In this document: positions 1 to 8,914 of the stretch, piece by piece | Layout: each line of letters starts with the position of its first letter | How positions within the stretch are numbered: position 1 is the stretch's first letter | Source: Phycisphaerales bacterium | Lineage (GTDB): Bacteria > Planctomycetota > Phycisphaerae > Phycisphaerales > SM1A02 | Direction: 5' to 3' | NCBI GenBank assembly: GCA_029246705.1 | Contig: JAQWMQ010000041.1 | Coordinates: 64,142-106,851 of the forward strand | DNA length: 42,710 nt | Made by a program: the position numbers and the translations under genes | The notes under the pieces: generated by a model | What the model was told of the DNA's origin: nothing | Database searches by the model: none | The model's input: only the letters and a program-made list of their open reading frames with translations

Positions 1-260
1 ACCGACTGACCTCGGAGGTCACCGGACGACCGGTGGTGGTCGGATCCGCCGAAGCCACCGCGCTGGGGAACGCGTTGGTCCAGCACGCCGCGCTCGAGGG
101 CATGCGATCGATCGATGAACTGCGAACCCTCGTCAAGGCTGAACACCATCTCGAACCGGCAGGTGATACGCTGGATCGGGAGCGAATCGATGCGGCTCGG
201 TCGCGTTTTCGCAGAATCACCGCAACGATCGTCCAACCCCTCCCCGAGGAGACGCAATGA
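1..260 (+). CDS. rhaB: Rhamnulokinase, C-terminal fragment
   Basis: These are the last 85 codons of an FGGY-family sugar kinase, read from base 3; the start lies before the window. The stretch GSAEATALGNALVQ, preceded by TGRPVV, matches the conserved C-terminal FGGY segment of rhamnulokinases (usually GPVEATAxGN). The enzyme phosphorylates L-rhamnulose to L-rhamnulose 1-phosphate in the cytoplasm. The stop overlaps the next start in an ATGA (257-260), so translation of the two genes is probably coupled, and the next product consumes exactly this phosphate ester. From the fragment alone another FGGY kinase is possible; the two downstream rhamnose genes decide the call. Confidence 0.82.
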   Translation, partial: RLTSEVTGRPVVVGSAEATALGNALVQHAALEGMRSIDELRTLVKAEHHLEPAGDTLDRERIDAARSRFRRITATIVQPLPEETQ

Positions 261-2446
261 CTTCCCCGACGACTTCCCCGCACGTGAATCACCTCTGGTC
301 CGACGATGCGCTGGCCGGGCTCGATCCACTCGATCGACTGGTCTACCGTTCCAATCGTCTGGGGGACGACCAGCGGGTCACCAACACCGGTGGAGGGAAC
401 ACCTCGAGCAAGTTGCGCGAGGTCGATCCGATCACCGGCGAGACGATCGATGTCCTTTGGGTCAAGGGGTCTGGCGGGGACCTGCGGACCTCCGGCCGGG
501 CAAACTTCGCCTCCCTTCGCATGGAGGATCTCCATCGCCTGAAGTCGGTGTACGACGCCCGTCCCGAGCGGGGCATCAAGACCGTGGCCGAGGACGAGAT
601 GGTCGATCTCTACCGGGAGTGCGTCCACGCGCTGAATCCCCGGGCTTCCTCGATCGACACCCCCCTGCACGCCTTCGTTCCCGCACGGCATGTCGATCAC
701 ACCCATCCCAACTCGGTGATCGCGATCGCGGCCTGTCAACGCGGTGAAGAGGTGACCCGCGAGGTCTACGGCGACGAAGTGCCCTGGCTGCCGTGGATGC
801 GACCTGGGTTCGAACTCGGGCTCGCCCTCGAACGACTCTGCAAGGAACACCCCGATGCGATCGGGGCGATGATGGGCCAGCACGGTCTGATCAACTGGGC
901 GGATGACGACCGGCTCTGCTACGACCGTTCCATCGAGCTCATTGATCGCGCTGCGCGCTACCTAGCCGATCATGATCGAGGCGAGGAGACCTTCGGTGGT
1001 CAGCGAATCGATCCCGTCGGGGATGACGCCCGTCGTTCGATCCTGGTCGAGATCCTGCCCTGGCTGCGCGGCCGGGTGAGCTCCCGTCGTCGGATGATCG
1101 GCACCGTCCAGTACGACGAATCGATGCTGCGCTTCGTTTCCAGCGTCGATGCTGAACGACTCGCCCGGCTCGGTACCAGCTGCCCCGATCACTTCCTGCG
1201 CACCAAGATCCAGCCGCTCTTCGTCGACTGGGACCCCAACCGGGAGGACACCGCCGCCCTGCGCGAGAAGCTGGAGGCGGGACTCGAACGCTACGTCACC
1301 GACTACACCGAGTACTACGAGGCGTGTCGACATCCCGACAGCCCGGCGATGCGTCCGCCGGAGCCGACGGTGGTGTTGATTCCCGGTGTCGGCATGGTCG
1401 CCTGGGGCGCAAGCAAGTCGGAAAGCCGCGTCACCGCGGAGTTCTATCGCTGTGCGGTTGAGGTCATGCGTGGAGCGGAATCGATCGGCGGCTATCGGGC
1501 ACTGCCTCGCCAGGAGGCCTTCGACATCGAGTACTGGAGACTCGAGGAGGCGAAGCTTCAACGGATGCCGAAGCCCCGACCGTTCGCCGGGCACGTGGTG
1601 GTGGTCGCCGGTGCCGGTTCCGGGATCGGTCGGGAGACCGCCACCTCCCTGATTGCGGAGGACGCCTCGATCGTCTGTCTCGATCTCCACGCTGACAGCG
1701 CGGCCGACACCGCCACGGCGATCGAATCGCAATGCGGGGTCTGGATCGGCGTCGCCGGGAGCGGCATCTCCGGGTGCGGCCCTGCCATCGCGGTCAGTGC
1801 TGATGCGACCGATCGTGCTGCGGTACGACACGCCCTTGAGGATGCGATTCTGGCCTACGGTGGGTTCGACGAACTCGTGGTGACCGCCGGCCTCTTCCCC
1901 TCCCCGGATGATGCCGGGGTGGTCGGTGACGATCTCTTCGCACGAACCCTCCTCGTGAACGTGCAGGCGCCGACCATTCTCTCGGAGGAGAGTGCGCGCA
2001 TCATCGAGATGCAGGGAACCGGCGGGTCGTTCGTCTTCACCACCAGTGCGAACGCCATCGTGGCGAAGAAGGGGTCGATTGCCTACGACACCTCCAAGGC
2101 TGCGGCCAATCATCTGGTCCGTTCCCTGGCCGTGACCCTCGCGCCCCTGATCCGTGTGAATGCAGTCGCTCCGGCGACCGTGATCGAGGGCAGCACGATG
2201 TTCCCTCGTGAGCGGGTCCTGGCCAGTCTTGCCAAGTACGAGCTCGAACATGATGAATCGATGACTGACGAGAGACTCATCGAGGTTCTCGGGAACTTCT
2301 ACGCCCAACGCAACCTGCTGAAGGTCGTGATATCTCCAAGGGATCAGTACGAGGCGATTCGCTGGCTGCTTGGACCGGAATCATCCCGGACCACGGGACA
2401 GGTCGTCCATGTCGATGGCGGACTCGCCGATGGTTTCCTGCGATGA
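257..2446 (+). CDS. rhaEW: Bifunctional rhamnulose-1-phosphate aldolase / lactaldehyde dehydrogenase
   Basis: This is a 729-residue fusion. Residues about 15-430 form a class II aldolase/adducin-type domain with TNTGGGNTSSK (43-52) and the metal-ligand region HVDHTHPN (145-152). Residues about 440-729 form a short-chain dehydrogenase with the Rossmann motif GAGSGIG (near 450) and the catalytic pair Y610 and K614 in YDTSK. Known RhaEW-type enzymes cleave L-rhamnulose 1-phosphate to dihydroxyacetone phosphate and L-lactaldehyde, then oxidise the lactaldehyde. Length and domain order fit that family. The start overlaps the kinase stop and the end overlaps the mutarotase start, both as ATGA, giving a compact operon. 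Substrate assignment rests on family and context. Confidence 0.92.
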   Translation: MTSPTTSPHVNHLWSDDALAGLDPLDRLVYRSNRLGDDQRVTNTGGGNTSSKLREVDPITGETIDVLWVKGSGGDLRTSGRANFASLRMEDLHRLKSVYDARPERGIKTVAEDEMVDLYRECVHALNPRASSIDTPLHAFVPARHVDHTHPNSVIAIAACQRGEEVTREVYGDEVPWLPWMRPGFELGLALERLCKEHPDAIGAMMGQHGLINWADDDRLCYDRSIELIDRAARYLADHDRGEETFGGQRIDPVGDDARRSILVEILPWLRGRVSSRRRMIGTVQYDESMLRFVSSVDAERLARLGTSCPDHFLRTKIQPLFVDWDPNREDTAALREKLEAGLERYVTDYTEYYEACRHPDSPAMRPPEPTVVLIPGVGMVAWGASKSESRVTAEFYRCAVEVMRGAESIGGYRALPRQEAFDIEYWRLEEAKLQRMPKPRPFAGHVVVVAGAGSGIGRETATSLIAEDASIVCLDLHADSAADTATAIESQCGVWIGVAGSGISGCGPAIAVSADATDRAAVRHALEDAILAYGGFDELVVTAGLFPSPDDAGVVGDDLFARTLLVNVQAPTILSEESARIIEMQGTGGSFVFTTSANAIVAKKGSIAYDTSKAAANHLVRSLAVTLAPLIRVNAVAPATVIEGSTMFPRERVLASLAKYELEHDESMTDERLIEVLGNFYAQRNLLKVVISPRDQYEAIRWLLGPESSRTTGQVVHVDGGLADGFLR

Positions 2447-2799
2447 CGGGAAAGGAGCCTTCGTTGCGTGAAACGAAACTGCGCCGCGTGTGTTTCCTCC
2501 TGAAGGTCCGGCAGGATCGACTCGAGGATTATCGCAGGGATCACGAGACGGTCTGGCCCGAGATGCTTGATGCCTTGAGTCGGCACGGTTGGCGAAACTA
2601 CTCCCTCTTTCTCAGGCCCGATGGTCTCCTGGTTGGGTATCTCGAGACACCGGATTGGGATGCTGCGCTCGCCGGCATGCAGGATGAAGAGGTCAACGTC
2701 CGCTGGCAGGCGGCGATGCAGGGGTATTTCGAGGCGTTGGGTGATGCCAAGGCGGATGAATCGATGCAGCCGCTTGAAGAGGTCTTCCACCTCGTGTGA
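2443..2799 (+). CDS. rhaM: L-rhamnose mutarotase
   Basis: This 118-residue protein has the size and motifs of the RhaM family: RVCFLLKV near the N-terminus, the DHETVWPEM segment that carries the catalytic histidine, and the C-terminal PLEEVFHL. RhaM interconverts the alpha and beta anomers of L-rhamnose in the cytoplasm and so feeds the isomerase. It is the last gene of the operon, starting inside the stop of the aldolase-dehydrogenase gene (ATGA at 2443-2446). It ends 8 bases before the end of the convergent repeat-protein gene, with no clear terminator between them. Confidence 0.95.
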   Translation: MTGKEPSLRETKLRRVCFLLKVRQDRLEDYRRDHETVWPEMLDALSRHGWRNYSLFLRPDGLLVGYLETPDWDAALAGMQDEEVNVRWQAAMQGYFEALGDAKADESMQPLEEVFHLV

Positions 2800-2806
2800 A
2801 GCGAGG

Positions 2807-5002
2807 TCAATCCCCGTCGATCGCGGCTCCGGTCGCACCCGGCTGGTCGATGTGGTCCTTCCAGCTGTGACGCGCCCCATCCTGCAGGAACTCCCACGAT
2901 TCATACTCCGAGAAGTCGGTGTCCGGTTCGAGATCCCAGCTCGAGACACCTTCCGGGAGCTTGAGGTATCGATCACCTCCATTGGCATCGATGAAGAGTC
3001 CCGCATTGATCGGGAAGTCTCGCCGAGTCCCGAACCGTTCCTGGTAGGGCTGGCCGAAGGAGTTGCTCCGTGCGATCCAGGTGTCGTCGCCACCCCGGTC
3101 CCAGCAGACACCGAGTCCATTGACATTGCCGATCCCGAAGGCCGAGTCACTTCCGAAGTAGTGATCGTTTCCTCCGCCGTCCTCGAACCATCCCAACGAG
3201 AAGTCACGACCGAACCCGCAGGCGCGCGAGGACTTCCCGCGCCAGATGTCGTCGCCTGACTCGTCGATCACGATGCCCACTGCGAAGTGCGGCGGGCTGG
3301 CGATCGAGTAGGAGTCCGAGTCGTACACATCGTCACCTCCATCATCATGCATGATGCCGAGTCCATACCAGTAGGCACATCCGATTCCGTAGATGCCGCA
3401 CTGGTAGCGGTCGTTGCCCTCGCCGCCATCGACGAGCATCCCGACACCGCCTGCCCAGGAGTGGCCATCATCCATGTCGGCTCTTCGTCCGTACCCGAAG
3501 CCCTGGGTCATGTTCAGCTGTGTCCCGAAGGAGTCGAACCAGGAATACTTGATGTGTTCGACATCGGCGAGGTATGCATCATTCCCACCGATGTTCACCA
3601 GGACACCGCTCCCGTGGGTTCCCCCGTACCCCATGCCCTTGTGGAGCAGGTGGTAGTCATCGTCACCTCCAAGGTCGGCGCTGGTTCCCGTTCCAAACGT
3701 ACCGCTTCCCATGCATCCGGTGTCTCCGTGGTAGTGATCATTGCCGGCAACGTCCAGATGCGCCCCGTGGCCGAGCAAACCACAGCCGATCCCCCCGACC
3801 GGGGCGGTGTAGACGTCATCGCCCGAAACGTCGACGAGCATGCCATAGCCGAGAAGACCCGATCCAAAGGCGGGTCGATGGTCGTCGGGGGTTTCCTGCC
3901 TGAAGCCCTCTTCCTTGCCGCCGGGTCCATCGAAGACCCGGGCTCGCCACGCTTCGGCGCCCGGAGTTTCATAGACGTCGTTTCCCGCGAGATCGATGGC
4001 GACGGAAATGCCCTGATGTCGGGGATCCCCCGTGGCCCCCGACCGTGCATGGGTGTCGTTTCCCGAGACGTCCATGAGCAACAGGTAGTGCTTGTCTGGG
4101 TGGGTGTCGTCGGTTCCTCCCGTGATCAGGACCGATCCCAATCGTGTTTCAGCCTCGATCTGGAAGACGCCCTCCGGGATCTCCGCCTCCGCCAGATCCG
4201 AAAGAGCTGCATCGACCGCCAGTGCGATCAGGTTGGCACCACGTGCAAGGAGGTGATAGTCCACCGAATCCACGAGTCGTTCGGTCTCGAGCATGCGACG
4301 AGCCTCGTTGAACTTGGCATCGCCAGGCAGGTTGGCATCATCGTCATCGGCTTCACGCCAGAAGAGTTCTTCATACATCCGCTCATGGATTTCGTCCGGG
4401 TCGAATCCACCAGCTTCGAGTGGTTCCATGAGTGCGATCTGGCGGTACTGCTCCGCATCGACGATCGCACGCAGGATCAGTGCCGCAGCCTTGGTGACCG
4501 GTTCAGGCGGTTTTCCGCTGCTCGTCATGATCAAGCGCTCTTCATCGGTCGCCGTTTCAGAGAGCGGGGGTCGAAGGGCCATGATCGCCTTGCCGAGTGC
4601 TTCTGGTCCATCGGCATCGACCTGTTCCCGTGCTTCGGTCAGGAAGGTTCCGTAGTAGTTGTCCCGTACGCGAATGCCGGTGTTGGCTTGTGAGAGGTAA
4701 AGAAGGTCATGGACGCTTGGCGCTGCGGTTCGCGCTGCTGAGGCATGCTCTCGACCGTAGGGACTTGCCTTCCAGGGATCATTGAAGAAGAGGTTGAACA
4801 GTGGAAGTCGCCATCGATCACCGCCCCAGACCGCGACCACATCGGGATCGAACCGAAAGGTCTCCCAGTCAAGTCCGGAAAGATCCAGCGCTTGCTCGAA
4901 CAATCGGGACTGCTCTCCACTGCATTCCAGGAAGGATTTCGGCGGATCTCCCGGCATCGAGATCGAGGTGGCCGCAAGAACGAGGTTGAGGAGCATTGTC
5001 AT
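2807..5002 (-). CDS. Secreted GDDxY-repeat protein, copy 1
   Basis: This is a 731-residue protein of unknown function. A short hydrophobic N-terminus (MTMLLNLVLAATSI) suggests export. Residues about 20-290 are non-repetitive and helix-rich. From about 295 a conserved lead-in (ITGGTDDTH) opens a long array to about 690 of roughly 25-residue units with the pattern GDDxY, then a glycine-rich GxGxxGxG turn, then a hydrophobic strand ending in D. This suggests a calcium-binding beta-solenoid, but that is inference. It is a paralog of the product at 12251-15154, sharing lead-in and array but lacking the HEAT-like tail. The start at 5002 has an AAGGAAAG ribosome site 5-6 bases upstream; a second ATG at 4996 is less well placed. 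It diverges from the operon that begins at 5084. Confidence 0.85.
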   Translation of the reverse strand: MTMLLNLVLAATSISMPGDPPKSFLECSGEQSRLFEQALDLSGLDWETFRFDPDVVAVWGGDRWRLPLFNLFFNDPWKASPYGREHASAARTAAPSVHDLLYLSQANTGIRVRDNYYGTFLTEAREQVDADGPEALGKAIMALRPPLSETATDEERLIMTSSGKPPEPVTKAAALILRAIVDAEQYRQIALMEPLEAGGFDPDEIHERMYEELFWREADDDDANLPGDAKFNEARRMLETERLVDSVDYHLLARGANLIALAVDAALSDLAEAEIPEGVFQIEAETRLGSVLITGGTDDTHPDKHYLLLMDVSGNDTHARSGATGDPRHQGISVAIDLAGNDVYETPGAEAWRARVFDGPGGKEEGFRQETPDDHRPAFGSGLLGYGMLVDVSGDDVYTAPVGGIGCGLLGHGAHLDVAGNDHYHGDTGCMGSGTFGTGTSADLGGDDDYHLLHKGMGYGGTHGSGVLVNIGGNDAYLADVEHIKYSWFDSFGTQLNMTQGFGYGRRADMDDGHSWAGGVGMLVDGGEGNDRYQCGIYGIGCAYWYGLGIMHDDGGDDVYDSDSYSIASPPHFAVGIVIDESGDDIWRGKSSRACGFGRDFSLGWFEDGGGNDHYFGSDSAFGIGNVNGLGVCWDRGGDDTWIARSNSFGQPYQERFGTRRDFPINAGLFIDANGGDRYLKLPEGVSSWDLEPDTDFSEYESWEFLQDGARHSWKDHIDQPGATGAAIDGD

Positions 5003-5083
5003 GGGACTTTCCTTCTCTCTTTCTCTATATAAAGGTAGCGGTTATGCCGACATATTTCTGGAAAGACCAGCGGGAGCATCGTC

Positions 5084-6256
5084 TTGTCGAATTCAACGCC
5101 CAGTGAACGATTGGCCACCATCGAAGCTGAGATCCGTGCGTTCGCTGAAGCGCATCTCGTCGACCCACCATGTGTGGGTGGAGGAGATGAAGTCTTCTGG
5201 CGTGAAGGCTGGAATCGCTGTGCGGCCGAAGGCATCATCGCCGGGCCGCTGCCTGCCGAATGGGGGGGGCGTGACCAGGGACTGCTGGCGACCATCGTCT
5301 CGATGGAGACGCTTGGGACTACATGTCCCGACCTCGGCCTGCTCTTTTCGATCAATGCACACCTCTGGGCGTGCTCGATCCCGATCTTGAGCTTCGGGAC
5401 CGATGAACAGAAGCGTCGCTGGTTGCCCGGTCTCGCGGATGGGTCGTCCATCGGTGGCCATGGTGCCACCGAGCCGAATGCCGGGTCCGACATCTTCTCC
5501 ATGACTTCAACCGCGGTTCGCGATGGTGACGAATGGGTGCTCGACGGTCACAAGAACTTCGTTGCCAACGGGCCGGTGGCGGACGTGTTCGTCGTCTATG
5601 CGACCACGGATCCCGGTCTTGGCGAACTGGGTGTCACGGCCTTCATCGTCGAACGTGATCGGCCGGGCCTGGTGGTGAGCAAGCCTCTGGAGAAGGTGGG
5701 ACTCCGGAGCAGCCCGACCGGAACCATCACCATGAACGACTGCCGAATACCCGTTGGGAACATGCTGGGAAGTGAAGGTGGCGGTTCCGCCTGCTTCAAC
5801 TGCTCCATGGAATGGGAACGGGGAAGCATCCTTGCGATGCACATCGGAAGCATGGAGCGTCAACTGAAGGATGCAATCGCACACGTTCGATCTCGGAGAC
5901 AGTTCAATCGTGCGATCGGAAGCTTCCAGTCCGTGGCCAACCGCATCGTCGACATGAAGGTCCGGATCGACGCCGCGCGTCCACTGGTACGACGTATCGG
6001 GGAACTCAAGGATTCCGGCCGCAACGCCATGCTTGAATCGGCGGTTGCAAAGCTCTTCGTCTCCGAAGCAGCGGTTGCTTCGGGACTGGATGCGATGCAG
6101 GTGCATGGTGCACGAGGGTATCTCTCCGAGAACAGGGTCGACGTCGAACTCCGGGACGCACTTGGTGCTCGGATCTATTCCGGAACCAATGACCTGCAGC
6201 GAGTCATGATCGCGAGACTCCTGGGTCTGCCCTCATCGCTGGTTGGCGGTGACTGA
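5084..6256 (+). CDS. Acyl-CoA dehydrogenase-family oxidase, possibly acting on a carrier-bound prolyl group
   Basis: This is a 390-residue flavoprotein of the acyl-CoA dehydrogenase fold, cytoplasmic, with the usual family length. GATEPNAGSD (127-136) is the FAD/substrate loop and the C-terminal helix carries IYSGTNDLQR (364-373). The glutamate that many members have before GT is Ser366 here. A glutamate at 245 (MEWER) sits where isovaleryl-CoA dehydrogenase-type enzymes keep their catalytic base, so the enzyme should be active. It begins an operon with a carrier protein and an adenylation enzyme, so its substrate may be an aminoacyl-carrier rather than a CoA ester, as in prolyl-carrier dehydrogenases. 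The start is TTG at 5084 with GGGAG 7 bases upstream; the stop overlaps the next ATG (TGATG). Confidence 0.88.
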   Translation: MSNSTPSERLATIEAEIRAFAEAHLVDPPCVGGGDEVFWREGWNRCAAEGIIAGPLPAEWGGRDQGLLATIVSMETLGTTCPDLGLLFSINAHLWACSIPILSFGTDEQKRRWLPGLADGSSIGGHGATEPNAGSDIFSMTSTAVRDGDEWVLDGHKNFVANGPVADVFVVYATTDPGLGELGVTAFIVERDRPGLVVSKPLEKVGLRSSPTGTITMNDCRIPVGNMLGSEGGGSACFNCSMEWERGSILAMHIGSMERQLKDAIAHVRSRRQFNRAIGSFQSVANRIVDMKVRIDAARPLVRRIGELKDSGRNAMLESAVAKLFVSEAAVASGLDAMQVHGARGYLSENRVDVELRDALGARIYSGTNDLQRVMIARLLGLPSSLVGGD

Positions 6257-7527
6257 TGAGCCCCGAGGCGACCAACCCACCAATCCGCTGGCAGTCATCA
6301 CGCCCAGTGCGATTCCTGCTGCTTCTTGCCCAGTTGGTCGGGTTGGCATTCATCGTTCATCTCTGGAACATCGAATCCACGTTGTTCGAAGACCTGGTCC
6401 TGCTGAGCATTCTCGGCTTTGCGATCCACTACTGGCTTCCCGTCGCCTGGCGCTACCGTTTCTTCGTCGGGTACTCGCTCGCATGCGCTTTCGTCATACT
6501 TGGCATCAAGGCCTCCTGCGGGCTTTTTCTGATCGGTCTTCTCATCTACGGCCTGCTTCGACTGCCCATTCCCTGGTGGTTGCGCATCACGATGGTCATC
6601 CTTCTCGGGGTGGCACTCATGGTCGCACGCACCCTGGTCGGCCATCCGTGGGTCGCTGATGGTTTCTGGCCCCTGGTGGGTTCGATCTTCATGTTTCGCA
6701 CGATCGTCTATATCTACGACGTTCGCCATGCCCGCAACCCGCCTCGACTCATCGACTTCCTCGGGTATTTCTACCTGCTTCCGAACTACTACTTCATGCT
6801 CTTTCCCGTGGTTGATCACCAGACCTTCCTGGTGGCCCGGGGTCGCAAGCCGCTGGATGACTGCGCCCAGACCGGCATTCGCTGGATCACCCGGGGCATT
6901 GTTCAGCTGATCCTGTACCGAGTGGTGGTGCTCTACATCCCTGATCCGATGACGGCCACCACCATCCCCGGGGTCGCGGGCTTCATGGTGATGACCTACC
7001 TGCTCTACCTTCGGGTGTCGGGACAGTTTCACATCGCGATCGGGATGATCCACCTCTTCGGAATCGACCTTCCCGAAACCCACCGCAAGTACCTGCTCGC
7101 CTCGAGCATCGCGGACTTCTGGCGCCGGATCAACATCTACTGGAAGGACTTCATCCTGAAGATCTTCTACCTGCCGATCTTCTTCAGGCTTCGCAAGAGA
7201 GGGGAGATCCAGGCCGCGGTCATCGCGACTTCGCTCGCATTCTTCGCGACCTGGGCGCTGCATGCCTACCAGACCTACTGGTTGTTGGGTGTTCCGCTCC
7301 TCACCCTGCCCGACACCCTCTTCTGGGCGATCCTGGGTTTCCTGATGGTGCTTTCCTCGATACGTGAGATGAAGCACCCGCGTCCCCATGATGAAAGCTG
7401 GTCCCTCGGTCGCGTGTTCGGGGTCATCGTCACCTTCGCGGTGATCACCACCCTCTGGTCGCTCTGGAACACGCCGAGCCTCGACGCCTGGGTCCGCATG
7501 ATCAGCTTGAGGGGAGGTGGCGCATGA
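6256..7527 (+). CDS. MBOAT-family membrane O-acyltransferase, DltB-like
   Basis: This 423-residue polytopic membrane protein has about ten or more hydrophobic segments. The MBOAT signature is clear: SIADFWRRINIYWKDF, then an invariant-type histidine at 336 in ATWALHAYQTYW. In DltB this histidine lies in the tunnel where the acyl group passes from a carrier protein to an acceptor outside the membrane. The family moves acyl groups across or within the cytoplasmic membrane. Neighbouring SGNH, carrier-protein and adenylation genes make DltB the closest functional model; alginate or peptidoglycan acetylases of the same family are the alternative. It overlaps the previous stop by one base and the next start by four, so translation is coupled. 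Confidence 0.9.
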   Translation: MSPEATNPPIRWQSSRPVRFLLLLAQLVGLAFIVHLWNIESTLFEDLVLLSILGFAIHYWLPVAWRYRFFVGYSLACAFVILGIKASCGLFLIGLLIYGLLRLPIPWWLRITMVILLGVALMVARTLVGHPWVADGFWPLVGSIFMFRTIVYIYDVRHARNPPRLIDFLGYFYLLPNYYFMLFPVVDHQTFLVARGRKPLDDCAQTGIRWITRGIVQLILYRVVVLYIPDPMTATTIPGVAGFMVMTYLLYLRVSGQFHIAIGMIHLFGIDLPETHRKYLLASSIADFWRRINIYWKDFILKIFYLPIFFRLRKRGEIQAAVIATSLAFFATWALHAYQTYWLLGVPLLTLPDTLFWAILGFLMVLSSIREMKHPRPHDESWSLGRVFGVIVTFAVITTLWSLWNTPSLDAWVRMISLRGGGA

Positions 7528-8663
7528 GTGGTCATCGTGATCTTCGTGCCTCCCTCCTGACGATCGGGTTGCTTCTCCTGCTGGGACTGTTCACCGTGCC
7601 CGGTTGGGTCGGTGAGTTCATCACCCGACTTCATGTGCCCGCAATGAGCTCGCGCGAGGCCGATGCCGTGACTGCAGGCTACTACGAGGATCTGCTCGAT
7701 GCGGCCGTGGTACGTGGATCGACTCCGACCGGTCTGGTGCGTTTGATGACGAAACACGCTGATCCTCCCGCGGACTGGCCTCGGCTGCACGATACCGAAG
7801 GCGTTGTCTGGGACGATGATTCCTACCAGCGTTTCACACTCAGTCCGGGTTCGATGTTCTCCTACAAGGGGGCACCGCTGGAAGTGAATGCCGATGGCTA
7901 TCGGGATCGACCATTCCTGCCACGCACGGAAGACGGGCCACGTCGGATTGCGATCGTCGGATCCTCGATCACCATGGGAAGCGGTGTTCCGGTCGAAATG
8001 ACCTACGAGAACATGCTGGAAGATTCACTTCGTGCCGAAGGGCACGACATTGAGATCATCAACCTCGCGGTGGCGGGGTACCGAGGCACGCAGTTGCTCG
8101 ACGTCGTGTTGGAGTCGCTCGAACCGCTCGGTGTCGAGGCGGTACTCCTGGTCATCAACGACCTCACGGTGAATCCACGTGCCATGTTGCATGTTGCAAG
8201 ACTGTTGTCTGAAGGCCGTGATCCGAAGTATGCCTTCCTTGCGGATGTCGCCGACCGTGCCGGTGTCGTATCCGGTATGAAGGAGGAGGCGATCCTGGGA
8301 CGACTTGCTCCCTTCAATGATGAAGTCACCGAATGGTGGATCACCACCGCCGTGCAATGGGCTCGTGACCACCAGGTGCCCATTGCGCTCTTGATCGTTC
8401 CCCAGCCGGCCACCGTGGAACCACTTCGCAAGCGCGTGAAGGGGCTCCAGCCGATCTTCGAGACCCTCGATGTCCCCATTGTTTCGCTGTATCGTTCCTA
8501 TGATCTTGTTCGGGACCAGAGTTCCCTCTGGATCCGACCGTGGGATCGTCATCCGACCAGTGAGGGTCATGAGCTTCTTCACCAGGCGCTGCTCAGCGCG
8601 ATTCGGAAGCGGGCGGATGTTCAGGGCGTCCTCTTCGGACAGGAGACACCACATGAAGACTGA
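7524..8663 (+). CDS. Membrane-anchored SGNH/GDSL protein, DltD/AlgX-like
   Basis: This is a 379-residue protein with one N-terminal membrane segment (about 10-28) and a predicted extracytoplasmic SGNH domain. Block I is GSSITMG (146-152, nucleophile Ser148), block II a glycine in NLAVAGYRG, block III the asparagine in VINDLTVN, and block V DRH (Asp341, His343) in DRHPTSEGH. All catalytic residues are present. SGNH proteins beside MBOAT transferases (DltD, AlgX/AlgJ, PatB types) complete the transfer of an acyl group to a polysaccharide or teichoic acid outside the membrane, or edit it. The gene overlaps the MBOAT gene by 4 bases and the carrier gene by 11, which supports one machine. The acceptor cannot be read from the sequence. 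Confidence 0.85.
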   Translation: MSGHRDLRASLLTIGLLLLLGLFTVPGWVGEFITRLHVPAMSSREADAVTAGYYEDLLDAAVVRGSTPTGLVRLMTKHADPPADWPRLHDTEGVVWDDDSYQRFTLSPGSMFSYKGAPLEVNADGYRDRPFLPRTEDGPRRIAIVGSSITMGSGVPVEMTYENMLEDSLRAEGHDIEIINLAVAGYRGTQLLDVVLESLEPLGVEAVLLVINDLTVNPRAMLHVARLLSEGRDPKYAFLADVADRAGVVSGMKEEAILGRLAPFNDEVTEWWITTAVQWARDHQVPIALLIVPQPATVEPLRKRVKGLQPIFETLDVPIVSLYRSYDLVRDQSSLWIRPWDRHPTSEGHELLHQALLSAIRKRADVQGVLFGQETPHED

Positions 8664-8910
8664 CGACATCCGCGAGAAGGTACGAGCCTTCATCCTCGAT
8701 GAGATACTGCCGGGTGAGCGCCCGGAGAACCTTCTCGATGACATGCCGCTTCGCACCAGTGGTCTGATCGACTCGATGGGAACGATCCGGATGACCTCCT
8801 ACCTGGAGTCGACCTTCGGGATCTCGATCGCCGCGCATGAGACCGGTGTCGAGAACTTCGAGACCGTCGATTCGATCTGCCAGTTCGTCGCGGCCAAGAT
8901 GGCGAGTTGA
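8653..8910 (+). CDS. Stand-alone acyl/peptidyl carrier protein
   Basis: This is an 85-residue acidic, helical carrier protein. GLIDSMGT (38-44) contains Ser41, the expected 4'-phosphopantetheine attachment site. The length is that of DltC or stand-alone peptidyl carrier proteins such as PltL. Upstream in-frame codons make a longer open frame from 8470, but ATG 8653 is preceded by AGGAG at 8641-8645 and gives a normal carrier N-terminus, so I use it. It overlaps the end of the SGNH gene. The expected role is to hold the amino acid activated by the next gene while the dehydrogenase acts on it and to present it to the MBOAT protein on the cytoplasmic side. No phosphopantetheinyl transferase gene is in the window. 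Confidence 0.9.
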   Translation: MKTDDIREKVRAFILDEILPGERPENLLDDMPLRTSGLIDSMGTIRMTSYLESTFGISIAAHETGVENFETVDSICQFVAAKMAS

Positions 8911-8914
8911 CTGC

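Noticed and set aside
962-2308. Long 448-residue minus-strand frame across the aldolase-dehydrogenase gene
   Set aside because: Mirror image of a GC-rich real gene on the plus strand; no domain, poor amino-acid pattern.
8470-8652. Upstream extension of the carrier-protein frame
   Set aside because: It overlaps the SGNH gene, and ATG 8653 has a strong AGGAG and a normal carrier length.
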